From positions 1-60,450 of the forward strand of contig CAMPHR010000018.1 in the NCBI GenBank assembly GCA_946886075.1: a stretch of 60,450 bases of DNA, read 5' to 3'. The notes beneath the pieces are model-generated. The model was not told the origin of the DNA and did not search any database. It was given only the letters and a program-made list of their open reading frames with translations. The position numbers and the translations under genes are program-made. This stretch comes from an uncultured Novosphingobium sp. (lineage in GTDB: Bacteria; Pseudomonadota; Alphaproteobacteria; Sphingomonadales; Sphingomonadaceae). Below, piece by piece: positions 56,304-60,450 of the stretch (within the stretch, counting starts at the first letter, position 1; every line of letters starts with the position of its first letter).

Positions 56304-57698
56304 ATGACAGGTCCTGCAATCCTCCTGCTGCTGGCTGGCCTTGGCGCCATCGCATGGGTCAGCGCCCGGACTCGCGCGCTGCGGCTGCAAACCGCCGCGC
56401 GCAGCTCCAGCCGCCGTGATGCCGTGCATAGTCTGCCCGGCTATCATGGCTGGTATGTCGCGCTCTGGACGCTCCTTCCGGCGGCGATCTTCCTCGCCGT
56501 CTGGGCGAACATCGCCCCGGGGCTGATCACGCAGGATGTGCTGGACAGCCCGGCGGCGCAGAGCCTGCCCGCCGATGATTTCTCTCGCTCGGCCATATTG
56601 GGCGAGGCGAGAGCGATCGCCACGGGCGCGCAAGCGGGTGCTTTCAACCCGCTCTCGCAGGGCCTGGTTGAACCTTATGAAGCAGCGATAGGCAAATATG
56701 GCATCGCCGGCGCGGCGCTGGCGCTCGTGCTGGCCTTTGCCGGGGGCGCCTATGCCTTCACCCGCGTGCGCCCTGATTTTCGGGCCCGCACGCGGGTTGA
56801 ACGGCTCGTCATGGCCGTGCTGCTCATCGCGTCCCTTCTCGCCATCGTGACTACGCTGGGCATCGTCGTGTCGCTGCTGTGGCAGAGCCTTCGCTTCTTC
56901 TCGATGGTGAACCCGATCGATTTCCTGTTCGGCACGAAATGGAGCCCGCAGTCGGCAGCACTGGGCTATGGCAATGACGATGCCTTTGGCGCCGTACCGC
57001 TCTTCTGGGGCACGATCTTCATCGGCGCGATCATCGCGATGGTGGTCGCGATCCCGCTCGGCCTGATGAGCGCGGTTTATCTCACCCAATATGCCAGCCC
57101 CACCGTGCGCAAATGGATGAAGCCCATCCTTGAGGTGCTCGCGGGCGTGCCAACCGTCGTTTACGGATATTTCGCCGCGCTGACGGTTGCCCCTGCCCTG
57201 CGCGACTTCGCCGTAGCTATCGGTATCCAGGGTGCATCATCGGAAAGCGCCCTTGCCGCTGGCCTGGTCATGGGCGTGATGATCATACCGTTCGTCTCCT
57301 CGATGGCGGACGACAGCATCGCCGCCGTGCCCCAGTCCATGCGCGATGGCAGCCTCGCCATGGGCGCTACCACCAGCGAAACGATCCGCCGCGTCCTGAT
57401 CCCCGCCGCCCTCCCCGGCGTCGTCGGCGGCGTGCTGCTCGCCGTCAGCCGCGCGATCGGCGAGACGATGATCGTCGTGATGGCGGCCGGTCTGGCGGCA
57501 AACCTGACCGTGAACCCCTTCGCCAGCGTGACCACGGTCACCACTCAAATCGTGCAGCTGCTGACCGGCGACCAGGAATTTGACAGCGCCAAGACGCTGG
57601 CGGCCTTCGCCCTTGGTCTCGTCCTCTTCATCGTGACCCTGCTGCTCAACATCGTGGCCCTGCGGGTCGTGAAGAAATATCGCGAGGCTTACGAATAA
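56304..57698 (+). CDS. pstC: Phosphate ABC transporter permease PstC
   Basis: A 464-residue membrane protein, longer than E. coli PstC (319). An extra N-terminal portion has its own helices (ILLLLAGLGAIAWVSARTRAL and VALWTLLPAAIFLAVWANIAP). The permease core includes GTIFIGAIIAMVVAIPLGLMSAVYLTQY, ILEVLAGVPTVVYGYFAALTVAP, and the ABC coupling loop in RRVLIPAALPGVVGGVLLAVSRAIGETMIVVMAAG. The long form is usual in alphaproteobacteria. Its TAA shares one base with the pstA start (TAATG). Confidence 0.93.
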   Translation: MTGPAILLLLAGLGAIAWVSARTRALRLQTAARSSSRRDAVHSLPGYHGWYVALWTLLPAAIFLAVWANIAPGLITQDVLDSPAAQSLPADDFSRSAILGEARAIATGAQAGAFNPLSQGLVEPYEAAIGKYGIAGAALALVLAFAGGAYAFTRVRPDFRARTRVERLVMAVLLIASLLAIVTTLGIVVSLLWQSLRFFSMVNPIDFLFGTKWSPQSAALGYGNDDAFGAVPLFWGTIFIGAIIAMVVAIPLGLMSAVYLTQYASPTVRKWMKPILEVLAGVPTVVYGYFAALTVAPALRDFAVAIGIQGASSESALAAGLVMGVMIIPFVSSMADDSIAAVPQSMRDGSLAMGATTSETIRRVLIPAALPGVVGGVLLAVSRAIGETMIVVMAAGLAANLTVNPFASVTTVTTQIVQLLTGDQEFDSAKTLAAFALGLVLFIVTLLLNIVALRVVKKYREAYE

Positions 57699-58942
57699 TG
57701 ACGACCGAACGCCTCCCCACCGACTGGAAGTCGGACGCGATGCGCAAGCGGATCGCCCGGCGCTACGCCTCCGAACGCCGCTTCAAGGCTGCCGGTCTTC
57801 TCGCTGTCGCACTTTCCGCTGCCTTCCTTGCCTTCCTGCTCTTCAGCATGCTCGGCAACGGCCTGCGTGGTTTCACGCGGACGGAAATAGCGGTGAAGGT
57901 TGACTTCCCCGCGTCACCGCTGCTGCTCGACCCCAATGCGATCACCGATCAGGCACTCGCCAACGCGAACCTGCCAATGGTGACGGGCGATGTCGTGAAA
58001 AAGGCGCTGGGCGCAAATGCTGAGGACTGGGTCTCGCCGACCGCCTGGATCGTTCTTCGCGATGCCGTCAAGGCTGATCCCAGCATCCTGAGCCGCACCG
58101 AGACTCTCAAACTTCCCGCCTCGACGACTGTCGATCTGGCAGCCAAGAGCGAGGGATCGCCCGAGGCGGAAGCCGCGGTGGAGCAGCTGAACAAGGCAGG
58201 TTTGCTCACCACCGGCTTCAATACCGGCTTCCTGACCGGCAGCGACGGCACCGATCCGACGCAGGTCGGCATCTGGGGCGCGTTCAAGGGATCGCTGCTC
58301 ACCATGCTGGTGACGCTGGTCTTGAGCTTCCCGATCGGCGTCGCGACGGCCGTCTATCTGGAGGAATATGCGCGCAAGAACTGGCTGACCGACATCATCG
58401 AAGTGTCGATCAACAATCTTGCCGCCGTTCCCTCGATCATCTTCGGTTTGCTCGGCCTCTCGATCTTCCTCAACTTCTTGGCGCTGCCCCGCTCTGCCGC
58501 GCTGGTCGGCGGCATGACGTTGGCGCTGATGACCATGCCGGTCATCGTCATCGCGGGGCGCAACGCCATCAAGTCGGTCCCGCCCAGCATCCGCGACGCG
58601 GCGCTCGGCATCGGCGCCAGCCCGGTACAGGTGGTGTTCCACCACGTCCTGCCGCTGGCCCTGCCCGGTATCCTCACTGGCACGATCATCGGCATGGCCC
58701 GCGCGCTTGGTGAGACCGCCCCGCTCCTCATGATCGGCATGCGCGCCTTCATCGCCACGCCGCCGGGCGGGATCACCGATCCTGCAACGGTTCTGCCGGT
58801 GCAAATCTTCCTCTGGTCCGACGAAGTCTCCAAGGGCTTTGTCGAAAAAACCTCCGCCGCCATCATCGTCCTGCTGGTCTTCCTGCTCGCGATGAACGGC
58901 ATCGCCATCTACCTGCGCAACAAGTTCGAAAAACGGTGGTAA
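57698..58942 (+). CDS. pstA: Phosphate ABC transporter permease PstA
   Basis: A 414-residue permease, also long for the family (E. coli 296) because of a periplasmic region between helix 1 ([23 protein letters not shown]) and the core. The core shows [52 protein letters not shown] and the coupling loop [34 protein letters not shown]. It pairs with PstC to form the phosphate channel. The start overlaps the pstC stop by one base, and pstB follows after 2 bases. Confidence 0.93.
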   Translation: MTTERLPTDWKSDAMRKRIARRYASERRFKAAGLLAVALSAAFLAFLLFSMLGNGLRGFTRTEIAVKVDFPASPLLLDPNAITDQALANANLPMVTGDVVKKALGANAEDWVSPTAWIVLRDAVKADPSILSRTETLKLPASTTVDLAAKSEGSPEAEAAVEQLNKAGLLTTGFNTGFLTGSDGTDPTQVGIWGAFKGSLLTMLVTLVLSFPIGVATAVYLEEYARKNWLTDIIEVSINNLAAVPSIIFGLLGLSIFLNFLALPRSAALVGGMTLALMTMPVIVIAGRNAIKSVPPSIRDAALGIGASPVQVVFHHVLPLALPGILTGTIIGMARALGETAPLLMIGMRAFIATPPGGITDPATVLPVQIFLWSDEVSKGFVEKTSAAIIVLLVFLLAMNGIAIYLRNKFEKRW

Positions 58943-58944
58943 AC

Positions 58945-59736
58945 ATGATGCACGAACCACAGACATTGGTGCCCGCCACCGAAACCAAGATGACCGCGCG
59001 CGACGTGAAGGTCTTCTACGGCGAAAAGCAGGCGATCAAGGGCGTCTCCATCGACGTCGACATGGACAACGTCACCGCCTTCATCGGACCTTCGGGCTGC
59101 GGCAAGTCGACCTTCCTGCGGACATTGAACCGCATGAACGACACCGTGGCATCGGCCCGGGTTGAAGGCACGATCACGCTCGATGGCGAGGATATCTACG
59201 CCCCGTCGATGGACGTGGTGCAGCTGCGCGCCCGGGTCGGCATGGTCTTCCAGAAGCCCAACCCCTTCCCCAAGTCGATCTACGAAAACATCGCCTACGG
59301 CCCCCGCATCCACGGGCTCGCCCATGCAAAGGCCGACCTCGACGTCATCGTCGAAAAGTCGCTGCGCCGGGCTGGCCTATGGGACGAAGTGAAAGACCGC
59401 CTGCACGACAGCGGCACAGCACTTTCCGGCGGTCAGCAACAGCGCCTCTGCATCGGCCGCGCCATCGCGGTGGAACCTGAAGTCATCCTGATGGACGAGC
59501 CCTGCTCGGCGCTCGATCCGATCGCGACGGCCAAGATCGAGGAGCTGATCCACGAACTGCGCGGCCGCTACGCGATCGTCATCGTCACCCATAACATGCA
59601 GCAGGCGGCCCGCGTGTCGCAGCGCACCGCCTTCTTCCACCTGGGCGAACTGGTCGAATATGGCGTGACGTCGGACATCTTCACCAATCCCCGCCAGGAG
59701 CGGACCAAGGACTATATCACCGGGCGCTACGGCTGA
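58945..59736 (+). CDS. pstB: Phosphate ABC transporter ATPase PstB
   Basis: A 263-residue ATPase. Walker A is GPSGCGKST (48-56), a Q-loop lies in [18 protein letters not shown], the signature is [16 protein letters not shown], Walker B is [13 protein letters not shown], and the H-loop is in [16 protein letters not shown]. It powers phosphate import through PstCA and probably reports transport state to PhoU/PhoR. The ATG at 58945 lies 2 bases after the pstA stop; a second ATG follows directly. Confidence 0.95.
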   Translation: MMHEPQTLVPATETKMTARDVKVFYGEKQAIKGVSIDVDMDNVTAFIGPSGCGKSTFLRTLNRMNDTVASARVEGTITLDGEDIYAPSMDVVQLRARVGMVFQKPNPFPKSIYENIAYGPRIHGLAHAKADLDVIVEKSLRRAGLWDEVKDRLHDSGTALSGGQQQRLCIGRAIAVEPEVILMDEPCSALDPIATAKIEELIHELRGRYAIVIVTHNMQQAARVSQRTAFFHLGELVEYGVTSDIFTNPRQERTKDYITGRYG

Positions 59737-59756
59737 ACCCGGGGGAGAGACAGACA

Positions 59757-60450
59757 ATGGCAGAACATACGATCAAGGCGTTCGATGAGGAAATGGACAA
59801 GCTCCGCGGCCTCATCGCCGAAATGGGCGGCCGCGCCGAATCCGCGCTCGAAAATGCGATGCTGGCGCTTCAGCGTCATGACAAGACGCTCGCCGCGCAG
59901 ATCGTCGCCGACGACAAGCGCATCGACGCTATCGAGGCGGAAGTCGAAAAGCTGGCGATCGAGATCATCGCCCTTCGCGCGCCCATGGCCAACGATCTGC
60001 GCGACGTCATCGCCGCGCTCAAGATCGTCGGCGTCGTGGAACGCATCGGCGACTATGCGAAGAACATCGCCAAGCGGGTTCCCATGATCAACGCGAACCA
60101 GCGGACGCAGGAGCCCATCGCGCTTCTCCCTTCCATGGGCCAGGTCGCGGGCGAGATGGTGCAGGATGCCCTCAACGCCTTTGCTGCGCGTGATGCGGAT
60201 CTGGCCCTTGCCGTCATTGAGCGCGATACGGTGGTGGACGATTTCTACAACAGCGTCTTCCGGACGCTCGTCACCTTCATGGTCGAAAATCCCAAGACGA
60301 TCAGCGAGTGCGCGCATCTGCTGTTCGTCGCGAAAAATATCGAGCGGATCGGCGACCACGCCACCAATGTTGCCGAGATGGTCTATTACGCCGCGACCGG
60401 CCAGACCCTGCCGGAGCGCGAGCGCGGCGGCAACCAGCCCCTGGAGGACT
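59757..60450 (+). CDS. phoU: Phosphate signalling protein PhoU (3' end off the window)
   Basis: The first 231 codons are present and the gene runs off the right edge, so it lacks only the last few residues of a normal PhoU (about 230-240). It has two three-helix bundles with the metal-binding repeats: RVVERIGDYAKNIAKR-like (GVVERIGDYAKNIAKRV, about residues 93-109) and KNIERIGDHATNVAEMVYY (about 195-213). PhoU links Pst transport to inhibition of PhoR when phosphate is plentiful. It starts 20 bases after pstB behind GGGGGAGAGA. Confidence 0.94.
   Translation, partial: MAEHTIKAFDEEMDKLRGLIAEMGGRAESALENAMLALQRHDKTLAAQIVADDKRIDAIEAEVEKLAIEIIALRAPMANDLRDVIAALKIVGVVERIGDYAKNIAKRVPMINANQRTQEPIALLPSMGQVAGEMVQDALNAFAARDADLALAVIERDTVVDDFYNSVFRTLVTFMVENPKTISECAHLLFVAKNIERIGDHATNVAEMVYYAATGQTLPERERGGNQPLED

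Noticed and set aside
55920..57089. Minus-strand frame of nearly 390 codons across pstS and pstC
   Set aside because: It is antisense to highly conserved phosphate transport genes and has no start signal or domain.
1..60450. CRISPR arrays, insertion sequences or prophage
   Set aside because: No regularly spaced direct repeats, transposase, integrase or phage structural genes are seen; the repeats present are short palindromes.

Overview
The window is GC-rich, densely coded chromosomal DNA from an alphaproteobacterium, most likely a member of the Sphingomonadaceae (Sphingobium/Sphingomonas type). Supporting signs are a secreted alkaline phosphatase very close to the PhoK/SPAP family of Sphingomonas, a TorF-type porin, an apparent NepR-family anti-sigma factor, a Suv3-like helicase next to an S4 protein, fdxA and carD, and three families of dispersed palindromic repeats of the kind common in sphingomonad intergenic regions. 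I see no insertion sequence, prophage, integrase, rRNA operon or CRISPR array. One tRNA gene (Arg, anticodon CCT) is present.

Layout. 1-7.3 kb: start of sdhB, a MobA-like nucleotidyltransferase, an M23 peptidase, then helicase, S4 protein, fdxA and carD, closed by a strong terminator. 7.4-13.7 kb (mostly minus strand): small membrane protein, half-length asparaginase, proC, YbjN-like protein, ubiK, tspO, tlyA and a three-domain DsbD-like thiol transporter. 13.7-23 kb: PhoK-like phosphatase, serine acetyltransferase, an OmpR/EnvZ-type pair, TorF porin, a SulP transporter with a beta-carbonic anhydrase, and an orphan response regulator. 23-27 kb: glycosyltransferase plus glycogen-debranching-type enzyme, then tRNA-Arg. 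26.7-31.6 kb: DUF1178, nitrilase-like amidase, grxC, comF, methyltransferase, lipid kinase and DUF2141 protein. 31.7-38.5 kb: lptF-lptG, fatty acid desaturase, GNAT-like protein, second lipid kinase and metallophosphoesterase. 38.5-44.7 kb: xth, erpA, a second M23 peptidase, and a glnE-bcp-DUF455 run. 44.7-50.5 kb: NepR-like protein, a Pro/Ala-rich secreted protein, YpfJ-type metallopeptidase, patatin-bdhA pair, beta-barrel protein and M20 amidohydrolase. 50.5-53.8 kb: GNAT acetyltransferase and an HPr-rel-A-type cassette. 53.8 kb to the end: phoR-pstS-pstC-pstA-pstB-phoU.

How the genes work together. The right end is a phosphate-starvation module. PhoR senses, the Pst ABC transporter imports phosphate, and PhoU links the two. 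Three 11-bp Pho-box-like half-sites lie between phoR and pstS, and the PhoK-like phosphatase elsewhere in the window would release phosphate outside the cytoplasm. Envelope functions recur: LptF/LptG, two LytM-type peptidases, two lipid kinases, a desaturase, a patatin, porins and barrels.

The most interesting part is 51.1-53.7 kb. A PqqD-like protein, an HprK-related kinase and a PF14907-type nucleotidyltransferase are chained by two 4-bp GTGA overlaps. They are preceded on the same strand by a small exported protein with an SRRQLL signal region and two cysteines. This looks like a peptide or protein modification system whose substrate may be that small protein. A second point of interest is the NepR-like general-stress anti-sigma factor, which has no phyR or ecfG beside it.
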